From Candidatus Nanohalarchaeota archaeon (GTDB lineage: Archaea; Nanohalarchaeota; Nanosalinia; Nanosalinales; JAFCCC01), in contig JAFCCC010000008.1 of assembly GCA_017610385.1 (NCBI GenBank), positions 1 to 38,784 of the forward strand: DNA of 38,784 nucleotides, written 5' to 3'. A program made the position numbers and the translations under genes. Below, one piece after another: positions 1 to 8,654 of this stretch. Under the pieces are notes generated by a model, which made no database searches, was not told the origin of the DNA, and saw only the letters and a program-made list of their open reading frames with translations. Numbering within the stretch: position 1 is the stretch's first letter; each line of letters opens with the position of its first letter.

Positions 1-213
1 TCAATTGGATATACATTTTTTTACTCATTTCCAACCATTAAAATTGGAGAAACAGAAGAATATTCTCATAGATCTGTATGTATGATTTCTTCAACCCAAG
101 AGAATTGTGTGGAACTTAAGATGCCTTCAATAAATTTAATTAAATTACAACCAGGTCAACATTTCTTAAAAATAAAATATATCCATCCTGGTGTTATGGA
201 AGTGACAGAATGA
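1..213 (+). CDS. C-terminal end of an unidentified, probably secreted protein (partial)
   Basis: An open frame enters from the left edge and ends at a TGA at 211-213, giving 70 residues. It has two cysteines (in VCMISS and ENCVEL) and alternating hydrophobic and polar residues that suggest a beta-rich extracellular domain. The stop overlaps the next start as ATGA, so the two genes are probably translationally coupled and belong to the operon that follows. The fragment is too short to assign a family. Confidence 0.6.
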   Translation, partial: SIGYTFFYSFPTIKIGETEEYSHRSVCMISSTQENCVELKMPSINLIKLQPGQHFLKIKYIHPGVMEVTE

Positions 214-695
214 AGGGTGTTGCTGAAACACTTAATGTAATGATTATTATCATCATTATTGGAATATTTGCTACGATTTTGTTTTTAATAAGATTTAGGG
301 GGACTGGAGAAAATATTGTTACTTTCGGAGAAGCTTCTCAAGAATTTGAGTCTAAAACACTATTAAATTCATTGTATTCTATACATTATCCTATTGTGGG
401 CGCAGATAATGAAGAACTTATGTGGGTTCTAAGATTTGGTTGCGCATATGGAAATATAGAAACAGGAGAATTTATTGTTTCTCCAACAATACCAGTTATT
501 TTTGATCCGCAATTATTTATTGAAAATTATTTTGAGCAAAAAATCGGAGAAAATTATTTCTTGGAGATTGTTTGCGGAAATAGAACACTAGACTACGGCA
601 AAAAACCACCAAATAATAAGAAAATATTATCAAATAAGCTAATGTTTCCTATTCCTGGGAGAGGTTATGGTGAGTCGTATTTGAGGCGGTGGTAG
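210..695 (+). CDS. Small membrane-anchored protein with pilin-like N-terminus
   Basis: 161 residues. The N-terminus is MKG followed by VAETLN and a very hydrophobic helix of about 20 residues containing six consecutive isoleucines; the rest is probably extracytoplasmic and includes three cysteines. Lys-Gly directly before a transmembrane helix is the pattern of archaeal class III (type IV pilin-like) signal peptides, and most genes of this operon share it. The start overlaps the preceding stop (ATGA) and the next gene begins one base after its TAG. I do not recognise the C-terminal domain. Confidence 0.7.
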   Translation: MKGVAETLNVMIIIIIIGIFATILFLIRFRGTGENIVTFGEASQEFESKTLLNSLYSIHYPIVGADNEELMWVLRFGCAYGNIETGEFIVSPTIPVIFDPQLFIENYFEQKIGENYFLEIVCGNRTLDYGKKPPNNKKILSNKLMFPIPGRGYGESYLRRW

Positions 696-696
696 A

Positions 697-2004
697 ATGA
701 GAAACTCAAAGGGATTCAGTTTGATAACTCTTGTTTTTGTTGTTGTAGTTGTGGTAATAGGAGGAATTGCGTGGTATATGAATAATTCTATTTCGGGTCA
801 GGGAATTTCTAGAGAGATTTTGGAAAATTTTAAATTACAGAAAGTGGAATTGGAAAACGAAAACTCAATATTATACTTAGAACAGGCTCTGTGGGATTCT
901 ACTGCAAATGCGTCACAAACAGTTTCAGATCTGGCAGGAAGAAATGTGACAAATGAAACAGACACTAATTTAACATATTGGCGATGCGATTTGGATGAAG
1001 TAAGTAATTCTGGAAGAGAAGTTACATACCAAATACCATCAATTGAGCGTGTTCAATTATCTTTACAAAACAAAACTATGACCTATCTTGAAAATATATT
1101 GAATCAATTACATGGAATAAGAGATGGGGTAATTTATGATGTGGGGGGTGTAAAATGTGCAGAAGTAGGATATAATACCCCCTTAGACAGCCCTTTAAAT
1201 TCTAAATATAAAACAGCGGGTATTATTAACAAAATAGATACAACTTTTGAGAGTTACAAAAGAGAGCGTGCTAATCTAACTTTCAATGACGATATAAGAT
1301 ATAACCGCTTCTGGTATATGTATACGATTATGGCTCGTTGGACTCAGGAACAGGATATGGAATCAGACATTTTAAGTGAGATGGCCAAGGTTTATGATTG
1401 GGTTGATGACGTTGTATGCACACCTAGTTGCACATGCCCTTGTCCTTATCAACCACTTTGTACTAGAATACCAATTAATTGGAGCACGCTAGTTAGACAT
1501 GCAGTAGACAAGGGTATTGAAAAGGGTGTTAATGAATTAGAGTCTGGTTCTCGTTATTTTAATGATAATAAGATTTCTTGTGGTTATGGGATTGAAATAG
1601 ATTACTATGACAATATTCCTTATATTACAAATGCAAGAATCGGGCGTTGTGGAAGCTGGGGTCAATGGTGTCTTATGTACTGCAGATTAGATTATGAATA
1701 CAATTTTGAAGGAGATATTGATATTTCTTGCACAGATCAACAATATCAATCAATTCCAAGAAAAGATTTAGAAAGACTAAACTGGAAAATTCGTTTTAAT
1801 GTTGAAGCCACAGACCCGCCAAATGAGGGACCATTCCCACCACCATGCGATAGTTTATTGTCTGGTTCATGTAAAACCATTGAGTCTCCGGATAGACTAG
1901 GTACTGATAAATTCCCAGAATGTACTGTCACAGATCCCGAATTTAAACTTTGTGATACCGGTGTAGACACCATTGGTACTTTATGGGGTGAAAATAATGC
2001 GTAA
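697..2004 (+). CDS. Pilin-like membrane-anchored protein with Cys-rich ectodomain
   Basis: 435 residues. The N-terminus MRNSKG-FSLITLV followed by a run of valines strongly resembles a type IV prepilin signal (bacterial prepilins are typically cut at G-FTLIE), although position +5 is Thr instead of Glu. The ectodomain has about 20 cysteines, several clustered (for example CTPSCTCPCP and CGSWGQWCLMYC), implying disulfides. It is far longer than a normal pilin, so it may be a minor pilin or anchored adhesin instead of a filament subunit. The last eight bases overlap the next gene. No enzymatic motif is visible. Confidence 0.7.
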   Translation: MRNSKGFSLITLVFVVVVVVIGGIAWYMNNSISGQGISREILENFKLQKVELENENSILYLEQALWDSTANASQTVSDLAGRNVTNETDTNLTYWRCDLDEVSNSGREVTYQIPSIERVQLSLQNKTMTYLENILNQLHGIRDGVIYDVGGVKCAEVGYNTPLDSPLNSKYKTAGIINKIDTTFESYKRERANLTFNDDIRYNRFWYMYTIMARWTQEQDMESDILSEMAKVYDWVDDVVCTPSCTCPCPYQPLCTRIPINWSTLVRHAVDKGIEKGVNELESGSRYFNDNKISCGYGIEIDYYDNIPYITNARIGRCGSWGQWCLMYCRLDYEYNFEGDIDISCTDQQYQSIPRKDLERLNWKIRFNVEATDPPNEGPFPPPCDSLLSGSCKTIESPDRLGTDKFPECTVTDPEFKLCDTGVDTIGTLWGENNA

Positions 2005-3571
2005 AGGAATAGCAATTCTTACTGAAATCATTTTATCTGTTGGAATTATTGCGGCAGGTGCTATTTTTTTCTTAGTGGGTTATGATTTTCTGGGACATGA
2101 AACCCAAACGGCATACAAATATACAGAATTACAATTTTTATTGGACATTGGAAATAGAATAGATACGTCATCTTCACAACTTGGAAGAACTACTGTAGAA
2201 TATCGTGTTCCTTTTGATGTTTATAGTTTAAAAGGAGAAAATAACATATTAACCTTACAAACTGCTGACAATCCCTCCCCAAGCCATACTTTATTAGAGT
2301 TCAATTTAAAAGATTTCAACATATCAGATCAAGATTATATTTGTCTTTACTTTAAAAATAAAACAGCGGTTGTTGAACCTGGAGAGTGCCCTAATTTAAA
2401 TGTTAGCGATGATTTCTGCGCAAATTTACGGTGTGTAGATGGAATTTGTACTTCAGATTACGGAGAAAACTGCTTAAGTCCAGATTGTAATTGTAGTGGA
2501 GGAATATGCCAACCACACTATAAAACAGAGTGTTTAGATTCTAAAGGGTGCGTTAAAGAAGAGTGTGTGGGTGTTTTAAACTATAGTAACACTTGTAAAT
2601 ATTCCTGGGAATGTGGAACTTTTGAAGATGATCAGATGAATTGTAAGCCTTCTAAAAATAACATATCAAATAAAGGATGTTGTCCGCCAGATGAAGTTTG
2701 GAATGGAACCCAATGTACGATTGGCTGTGTTGGAGATCCATGTGTAACGGGAGAAGAGTGTGGAACCGGTGAACAGTGTGGTACTTCTGATGATTTGGTT
2801 TGCAATCCGACAGACATTAATTTTACAGATTTTAATAAAGGTTGTTGTCCAGAAAATTTGCGTTGGAATGGAAGTACTTGTGTGGAAGCTTTGACTATTT
2901 GTAATGGTCCTCTTCCCGCAGCATTTGATTGGAGAGATAGATTAGGCAAAAATTGGTTACCACCAATTCGAGATCAAGGTCATTGTGGCTCTTGTTGGGC
3001 ATTTTCTGCTATTGGCACAATAGAAGGTGAATACCAGGTTGAATCATATAAACCAGATTCTGGAATTAATTTGGCAGAGCAAGAACTTGTTTCAAGTTGT
3101 TGTAGCTCTTGTGGTAGCTGTAGTGGGGGTTGGCCACACAAGGCGTTTAGTTATGTTAAAAGCAGTAATGTTGTAGATGAAACATGTTTTCCATACAGAG
3201 CAAGCAATATGGGATGTAATAAATGTGGTGATGCAAAAAATAAAGACTGGACCGTAAGTTCTTTCATTAGGGTAAGTGGTACACAGAATATTAAAAGAGC
3301 ATTAGCCTGTCGTGGGCCGTTATCTGTTGCATCAATGAATTGGGGGCATGCGATTGTTTTAGTTGCATATGATGATGATAGTGACATTTGTAGGGCACAC
3401 TATGGAAAAGATGGTTGTTGGGTTATAAGAAATAGTTGGGGTGTACGATCGGGAGTATTGCATGGAGGTGTGTGGCATGACAAAGGTTATGGTTATATTC
3501 CATATTCTGGTCATTCTAAGAGCGATATTGTGAATTATGTGTACTATGTAACAGATGTGAGAGAAGCATAA
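1997..3571 (+). CDS. Membrane-anchored papain-family (C1A) cysteine protease with Cys-rich stalk
   Basis: 524 residues from the ATG at 1997; an in-frame ATG at 1973 lies inside the previous gene, and 1997 places MRKG-IAILTE directly before the helix, matching the neighbours. Residues 5-27 form the anchor. Residues about 140-300 are Cys-rich, with a CNC cluster and two CCP...WNG...C motifs. From about residue 313 (FDWRD) comes a papain-like domain: oxyanion Gln327, catalytic Cys333 in CGSCWAF, His451 in WGHAIVL and Asn479 in RNSWG, so the catalytic set is complete. No typical inhibitory propeptide is apparent; the stalk takes its place. It is probably active on the cell surface. The stalk is related to that of the C25-like protease downstream. 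Confidence 0.9.
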   Translation: MRKGIAILTEIILSVGIIAAGAIFFLVGYDFLGHETQTAYKYTELQFLLDIGNRIDTSSSQLGRTTVEYRVPFDVYSLKGENNILTLQTADNPSPSHTLLEFNLKDFNISDQDYICLYFKNKTAVVEPGECPNLNVSDDFCANLRCVDGICTSDYGENCLSPDCNCSGGICQPHYKTECLDSKGCVKEECVGVLNYSNTCKYSWECGTFEDDQMNCKPSKNNISNKGCCPPDEVWNGTQCTIGCVGDPCVTGEECGTGEQCGTSDDLVCNPTDINFTDFNKGCCPENLRWNGSTCVEALTICNGPLPAAFDWRDRLGKNWLPPIRDQGHCGSCWAFSAIGTIEGEYQVESYKPDSGINLAEQELVSSCCSSCGSCSGGWPHKAFSYVKSSNVVDETCFPYRASNMGCNKCGDAKNKDWTVSSFIRVSGTQNIKRALACRGPLSVASMNWGHAIVLVAYDDDSDICRAHYGKDGCWVIRNSWGVRSGVLHGGVWHDKGYGYIPYSGHSKSDIVNYVYYVTDVREA

Positions 3572-3608
3572 TAAAAAAGAAAATATAATAATAAAGAGAT
3601 TGATAATT

Positions 3609-4535
3609 ATGAATAAAATTAGGATAATTTTGCTTGTGGGCGCATTTGTTGTTTTTAGCAGTACGGCGTTTGGATTAAATAATCCGTCACAAGTGTATTG
3701 TACTGCCATGAATTACTCATATGTTATTGAGAATATACCAGAAGGAGAAGTTGGATACTGTTATTTTAATAATGGTGATTTCTGTGATGCGTGGGATTTT
3801 TTGATTGGAACTTGTGGTATGGCACATAGTTACTGTTTAATACAAGGATATGATATTGAAACTACTACAAATATGGAGATTTGTAATTCGGAAAACGCAG
3901 AAGAACAATGCTGTGCATGTATTTTAACCAATGGAACAGCAGTGGAAGTAACAAAATTAATGGGTCTCAGCTTTGTCGAAGGAGACTGTGGGGATCTTGT
4001 TTGTGTTTTGGGGGAAACATTTGAAAACTGCCCTGTAGATTGTCCCTCAGGAGGATTAGACCTTTTTTGTGATGGTGTAAAAGACAACATATGTGATCCA
4101 GATTGTAATATTAGTGAAGATGAAGATTGCAAACCTGTTTGCGGAAATGAAAAATGTGAACAAGGAGAGACTAATAAAAACTGCCCTGTAGATTGCGCTT
4201 TAACCTCGGTGTGTGGAAATGGTGTGTGCGAATCTGATGAAAATATTACTAATTGTAATATAGATTGTGAGAAAGAAGTCAGTTGTGGAAATGGTATTTG
4301 CGATGAAAAAGAAAGTTATCAAATTTGCCCAGAAGATTGTAAATCCGGACACAAGGACTTTTTTTGTGATGCAGTAAACGATGGTCGCTGTGATCCGGAT
4401 TGCAAGAATGGAGAAGACGTAGACTGTCAAATAAAAAGAAATTCTCATTGGTGGGTATATTCGATAGTTATTCTATCAATTTTATTTAGTCTGATTTTAT
4501 TGGTTAGAAAAAGCAAGGTACGTAAAAATGCATAA
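3609..4535 (+). CDS. Secreted, C-terminally anchored protein with CGNGxCE cysteine repeats
   Basis: 308 residues from the ATG at 3609; an in-frame TTG at 3600 is less likely. There is a Sec-type signal peptide (about residues 1-22, ending STAFG), so unlike its neighbours it lacks the Lys-Gly anchor. A C-terminal helix (about 280-300) is followed by a basic tail. The middle holds at least three repeats of the form CGN-x-x-CE-x-x-E-x(5)-C-x-x-DC, plus two copies of a D-x-FC-D...CDPDC module. The acidic, Cys-paired repeats suggest metal-stabilised or disulfide-stabilised surface modules. The last eight bases overlap the C25 protease gene. Function unknown. Confidence 0.75.
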   Translation: MNKIRIILLVGAFVVFSSTAFGLNNPSQVYCTAMNYSYVIENIPEGEVGYCYFNNGDFCDAWDFLIGTCGMAHSYCLIQGYDIETTTNMEICNSENAEEQCCACILTNGTAVEVTKLMGLSFVEGDCGDLVCVLGETFENCPVDCPSGGLDLFCDGVKDNICDPDCNISEDEDCKPVCGNEKCEQGETNKNCPVDCALTSVCGNGVCESDENITNCNIDCEKEVSCGNGICDEKESYQICPEDCKSGHKDFFCDAVNDGRCDPDCKNGEDVDCQIKRNSHWWVYSIVILSILFSLILLVRKSKVRKNA

Positions 4536-6594
4536 GAAAGGGATGGTGCAGGGATTTGTAATTGCGATGGCTGCATTTGTAATTGCTGCACTAACAATTT
4601 TTTTAGTATTTAGATATTTTTCAATGACAAGATATCCTTTAGATTCAGAACAAGTTGTGCAGGGATCTGACAAAGAAGTTGCATTTCAGTTAGCAAAATT
4701 AATTGACTATTGTTGGGAAGAAAATAATTATGGTGCAGGGAATTTAGAACAAGATTGTTTTTTAGTTACAATCAATAGTGAAAAAAATCTGAGTGCTACA
4801 TCAATTAAAAGTCAGATAAGTTATCCTCAAATAAAAATTAAATCTTTAAATTTTACTGGTGGTGAAAGCGTGAAAGCCAAAATAATTTACCATCCGGAAA
4901 ATGGAACTATTGAAATCAAAGGTTTTATGGAATTATTAAATGGTATTTGTCAACCACAATATGGAGAAGATTGCTATTTCCCAGACTGCAATTGTACAGA
5001 ATTAGGAATCAGTGATATTTGCCTGCCTTCTTATACTCCTAACAAAATAACCGCAGTAGGTTGCGTTAAACCAGACTATGTACATATCTTAAACCGTGGT
5101 TCTCAATGTAAATATAATTGGGAATGCGAAGAAGATTTAACCTGCGGGCAAACTGTTCGTTTTGATGACTTTGAATTTGCGTGTTGCCCAAATGGAACTG
5201 GGTGGAATGGAAATGAATGTATAAAATTAAAAGAAATTGGAGAAGAATGTGAAGAAACAGAAGAATGCGAAATAAATCTGAATTGCAATAATGTATCTCT
5301 AAATTTTACAGAGTATTCTAAGGTGTGTTGTGTTGGTCAAAAGCACTGGAATGGTTCTGCTTGTGTCTATGTGTATGGAGAAATATGTTTTGAGAACCAA
5401 GAATGTGATTTGGGCTTAAAGTGTAATTCAAATCCAGAAAAGACTGGAAAAAACTGTTGCCCGCCAGGAGAAAAATGGAATGGTTCTGCTTGCGAATTAA
5501 AAGAAGTTGATGTGCTGGTTGTTGCATTAAAAACCAATATGAAAAAAGTTTATTCTGATGCGGATATTGAAAACTTAGAAAATAAAGTTGACGAATATAT
5601 TTCAACAATTTCAACAACAGATGATCTTGTTGGCCTTTTTGTATATTTGGATGAAGATTTAGTAAAAAATATTATTGGCTCTAAAGTTACGAACCCAGGC
5701 GACTGGAATAATATCGATGGCATTTTAGATCAATTAATTCCCAAATTGAAAGCGAAATATTTGATTATTTTGGGGGGGTATAATCGATTTGTTCAGGCAC
5801 CAATTGGCTCTTCTCAGGGTTCAGATGACCCATATGGAGATACAGATCGAGACGGTTCATATTTACCAGATGTAAGTGTAGGAAGAATTCCAGACCCAAA
5901 TAATGGGGACCTGCAAGTACTTTTAAACGGTTTAAATACAGCTATAAGCGTACATAAAGATGGAGGTTTAACATTGGACAGTCATGTAGCACCAATAATG
6001 GGTTGCGGGGGATATGACAATAGAAATTGGAACTCTGGAAAATGTTTTTGTCAAGCCATTTGGCCATCAACTTGCGTAGCATGTGGATCCTGTTGTGGGT
6101 GCATAAATTCAGCGAGTATGTCTGGAAAAGGATTTGTAATGATTTTATCACATGGTCCAGGACCCTCTTCTACAGAACTATATAAAGGGGGGTGTTTGGA
6201 TGTCAGACCAAATTTTATTACTAGTTTAAACGTGGATACGGCGTTTTGGATTTCAATGAGTTGTGGTGGAGGTCATTTGAAATTAAAAAGTCAAACTTCA
6301 GGATCAATGGCTATGACTTTTTTAAAGAAGGGGGGTGCGATTTATGTGGGTAGCACGGATTTGAATTACGGGGGCCTAGGCGGTTGCAGTGTACCTGGCG
6401 GTGATTCTTGTATTGGTTCTCTTTACGTTGAATTTATTAAAAGATTACAAGTGGGTAAAAGTGTTGGGGCTGCCTATCGTGAAGGTAAAAACTATTATTA
6501 TGGTAGATATAACTGTGGTGCAGGCAAAAGTTACCAGACCCATATAAATTGTTTGTATGGGGATCCTACCCTAAAAATTAAAAGTATGTGGTAA
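4528..6594 (+). CDS. Membrane-anchored gingipain-like (C25, caspase-fold) cysteine protease
   Basis: 688 residues. MHKKG-MVQGF precedes a helix (about 8-30). Residues about 135-325 form a Cys-rich stalk with a YGEDCYFPDCNC motif and three CC(P/V)...WNG...C repeats, related to the stalk of the papain-like protease upstream. From about residue 328 (VDVLVVAL) a C25/clan CD domain follows: a Rossmann-like strand LIILGGYN, DVSVGRIP, probable catalytic His542 in ILSHG, probable catalytic Cys579 in SMSCGGG, then GGAIYVGST and a C-terminal LYGDPTL, all typical of gingipain relatives. The His-Cys spacing of 37 is close to that of gingipains. An Ig-like C-terminal domain is absent. Likely a surface protease; specificity unknown. 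Confidence 0.88.
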   Translation: MHKKGMVQGFVIAMAAFVIAALTIFLVFRYFSMTRYPLDSEQVVQGSDKEVAFQLAKLIDYCWEENNYGAGNLEQDCFLVTINSEKNLSATSIKSQISYPQIKIKSLNFTGGESVKAKIIYHPENGTIEIKGFMELLNGICQPQYGEDCYFPDCNCTELGISDICLPSYTPNKITAVGCVKPDYVHILNRGSQCKYNWECEEDLTCGQTVRFDDFEFACCPNGTGWNGNECIKLKEIGEECEETEECEINLNCNNVSLNFTEYSKVCCVGQKHWNGSACVYVYGEICFENQECDLGLKCNSNPEKTGKNCCPPGEKWNGSACELKEVDVLVVALKTNMKKVYSDADIENLENKVDEYISTISTTDDLVGLFVYLDEDLVKNIIGSKVTNPGDWNNIDGILDQLIPKLKAKYLIILGGYNRFVQAPIGSSQGSDDPYGDTDRDGSYLPDVSVGRIPDPNNGDLQVLLNGLNTAISVHKDGGLTLDSHVAPIMGCGGYDNRNWNSGKCFCQAIWPSTCVACGSCCGCINSASMSGKGFVMILSHGPGPSSTELYKGGCLDVRPNFITSLNVDTAFWISMSCGGGHLKLKSQTSGSMAMTFLKKGGAIYVGSTDLNYGGLGGCSVPGGDSCIGSLYVEFIKRLQVGKSVGAAYREGKNYYYGRYNCGAGKSYQTHINCLYGDPTLKIKSMW

Positions 6595-6599
6595 TAAAT

Positions 6600-7202
6600 A
6601 TGAAAAAATCTAAATTTAAATTGATGAGAAAGGGCAACGTTTGGATAATTGTAGGTCTCTCTTTACTGATAATTTTAGGAATAATAACTGCTTTGTTCGT
6701 TGTTTTGGGAGACCATAAACAAGAAACGAAGATACCTACAAAATCAATTTGTGGAGATTCTATTTGTGATGAATCAGAAGGTTGCTATAACTGCTCTATA
6801 GACTGTAAATGTGCAGAAGACGAATATTGTTCTCCTGAAAAAAACAAATGTATTTTGCCTGTTTGTGGAAACGGGATTTGCGAGTCATTTGAAGGTCCTG
6901 ATTCCTGTTGTCTAGATTGTCCATGTACAATTCCTGCAGAAATTTGCAATAATGAAAGTTTAATTTGTGAAATTCCTTGTGAAATTCCGAAATTTCCACT
7001 TTCTGATGAAAATGTAAAAGAAATTGCTATTAACTATTCAGAAAGCATAGGTTTCATTGTGGAAAACACGGAAATTGTAAACACTGGAGAATATAATGGA
7101 AACGTAGTTCGAATTATTCGGGTTTCTTATCAGGGAGAAGAATGGTTTACAACATATGGAATAACTGAGGAAGGGCAAGTTATCGAACTTCCTGTGGCGT
7201 AA
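6600..7202 (+). CDS. Membrane-anchored Cys-rich protein with CGxxIC repeats
   Basis: 200 residues from the ATG at 6600, five bases after the protease stop; an in-frame GTG at 6588 overlaps that gene and is less likely. The N-terminus has a basic stretch ending in MRKG-NVW, then a helix to about residue 38. Two Cys-rich repeats follow (CGDSICDESE and CGNGICESFE, each ending in DC-x-C), the same kind of module as in the 3609 and 17312 genes. The last 70 residues look like a small globular domain with alternating beta strands (VVRIIRVSYQGEEWFTTYG), reminiscent of PepSY-type folds, but I cannot assign it. Confidence 0.7.
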   Translation: MKKSKFKLMRKGNVWIIVGLSLLIILGIITALFVVLGDHKQETKIPTKSICGDSICDESEGCYNCSIDCKCAEDEYCSPEKNKCILPVCGNGICESFEGPDSCCLDCPCTIPAEICNNESLICEIPCEIPKFPLSDENVKEIAINYSESIGFIVENTEIVNTGEYNGNVVRIIRVSYQGEEWFTTYGITEEGQVIELPVA

Positions 7203-7235
7203 TTATCAGAATATTTATACTCTTAAAAATAAAAT

Positions 7236-7699
7236 ATGGATATGGCAAAGGGCTTGGCAGTACAATTAATTGCATCTATGATTTTGGCGTTTATTGGCTA
7301 CCACACCACGGTGGAGACGCACCAATACCAAGAGGTTGCGGAGACCCAGATAAACAAGCTCAAACTCCAGTAATTATTAAAGATCCGAATGATCTTGCAC
7401 TTCGATTAGGAGGGTATATTTTAGATTGTTGGGAAAAGTATGAAGGATATGGAGAGTCCAGAGAAGTATGTGATGGTTTAATTATTGATGAATTGGTGGG
7501 TTATGTGGATGAGAAATTAATTACACAAAAGCTTATTTCACAACAACTTTGTCCAGATAAAATTCAAAATTCTGAATTAGAAGAAAGTGATGGAACTGGT
7601 TGTGGTACACTAAATCAAATAATAATGCCAATAGAAAAAATACAAGATGGAGATTTTATTACTATTACTTTCTTTAATGAAACAATTGAGGTAAAATAA
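7236..7699 (+). pseudogene. Frameshifted pilin-like membrane protein gene
   Basis: The ATG at 7236 opens MDMAKG-LAVQLIAS..., the Lys-Gly plus helix pattern of this operon, but that frame stops at 7371-7373. The coding signal continues in another frame (stop at 7697-7699), with LGGYILDCWEKYEGYG and further cysteines resembling the LIDYCWEENNYG segment of the C25 protease gene and LIDLCYN of the next gene. The downstream frame has no ATG, GTG or TTG before the TTG at 7493, inside the conserved part. Codon choice fits the first frame until about 7300 and the second from about 7300, so the shift lies inside or just after the membrane helix. It may be a true indel, a sequencing error or recoding; the helix also looks short. 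Confidence 0.6.
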
Positions 7700-7700
7700 A

Positions 7701-8135
7701 ATGAAAAGCAAAGGTTCAATGTCTTTAGAAATGATTGTTAAATGGATCATTATGTTGGTAGTAGTTTTGGTGGCCATTGGATTAATTACGGTTTTTAGTG
7801 GGAGAATTAAAGAGTCTGTTCAAAATTTATTTCATAAAAACAATGATCAATCAGTTTATGTTCGTGTAGGTCTTATTGGTACAGATCAACAATTAAGCAA
7901 AATCGCGGAATTAATAGATCTTTGTTACAATGCAAAATTAGGTCAAAGCAGGGATGAAACATGCTATATTGTCCATAACAAAAATGGCGATTTTTCAATC
8001 ACGAAAGAACAAATAAAAGAACGCCTACCAGGCGGCTTGGCAGATAAAATGATATTTAAAGATGACGAATTTGATTCAGAAACTATTGTAATTTCTTATG
8101 GGTGGGTAGATGAAACAGTTGTATTGGAACAATAA
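7701..8135 (+). CDS. Type IV pilin-like protein (Glu+5 present)
   Basis: 144 residues. MKSKG-SMSLE has the classical prepilin arrangement: Lys-Gly cleavage site, Glu at position +5 of the mature chain, then about 20 hydrophobic residues. The ectodomain contains LIDLCYNAKLGQ and a second cysteine (ETCYIV) likely to form a disulfide. Its size is right for a small pilin or minor pilin. It follows the frameshifted gene by one base. A prepilin peptidase would be needed for processing; none lies in this window. Confidence 0.72.
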   Translation: MKSKGSMSLEMIVKWIIMLVVVLVAIGLITVFSGRIKESVQNLFHKNNDQSVYVRVGLIGTDQQLSKIAELIDLCYNAKLGQSRDETCYIVHNKNGDFSITKEQIKERLPGGLADKMIFKDDEFDSETIVISYGWVDETVVLEQ

Positions 8136-8622
8136 AGGATCTATTTCTATAGAATTGATTGGCAAATGGGTTCTAGGAATTATTATTATTGCAGTTGGAA
8201 TTGGACTAATTTATGCCCTATTGAAACCAACTAATACGGATTCCATTCATAAACAAATTGCAGAAATGGTTCGTGGCAGCGAAATTCCTATTTGTCGCGC
8301 ATATGATAACTTAGAAAAGATAAACGAGATTGATTTTCAAGCCCTGTGTTTTGCGCGAGCTACAGATAAATGCAATAGTTCGGAGAATAATATAACCTTG
8401 GATTTTGTTTTAAGCAAGGATTTTTTTGAAAAGTTTCTTGTAGATTTTAATTTTGTTTCTGGAAAAGAACCATTAGTATTCTACAAAGATGCTTGTGAAA
8501 GTTTTACTGGTTATGATGGATTTATTGTACAATCTGAAAAAAATAAGATATTATTTCTAAAAGGCGAAAAAATTAAAATAGCTAATTTAAATCCTGGGGT
8601 AGGAATCTGTCCGTTACAATAA
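8110..8622 (+). CDS. Type IV pilin-like protein (Glu+5 present)
   Basis: 170 residues, overlapping the previous gene by 26 bases. The ATG at 8110 gives MKQLYWNNKG-SISIE, again Lys-Gly with Glu at +5; a TTG at 8119 is an alternative start. The N-terminal helix (about 15-35) is clearly related to that of the preceding gene (GSxSxE then KW), so the two probably arose by duplication. The ectodomain has five cysteines. Tight overlap implies coupled translation and similar expression. Confidence 0.7.
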   Translation: MKQLYWNNKGSISIELIGKWVLGIIIIAVGIGLIYALLKPTNTDSIHKQIAEMVRGSEIPICRAYDNLEKINEIDFQALCFARATDKCNSSENNITLDFVLSKDFFEKFLVDFNFVSGKEPLVFYKDACESFTGYDGFIVQSEKNKILFLKGEKIKIANLNPGVGICPLQ

Positions 8623-8654
8623 ATGTATTTATTCTAGTAAAATAAAGTTTTTTT

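Noticed and set aside
7280-7335. Possible bulge-helix-bulge in the frameshifted pilin-like gene
   Set aside because: TATTGG/CCAATA and CCAC/GTGG can pair, but the bulges are 3 and 7 nt and cutting there leads to a stop instead of the conserved frame.
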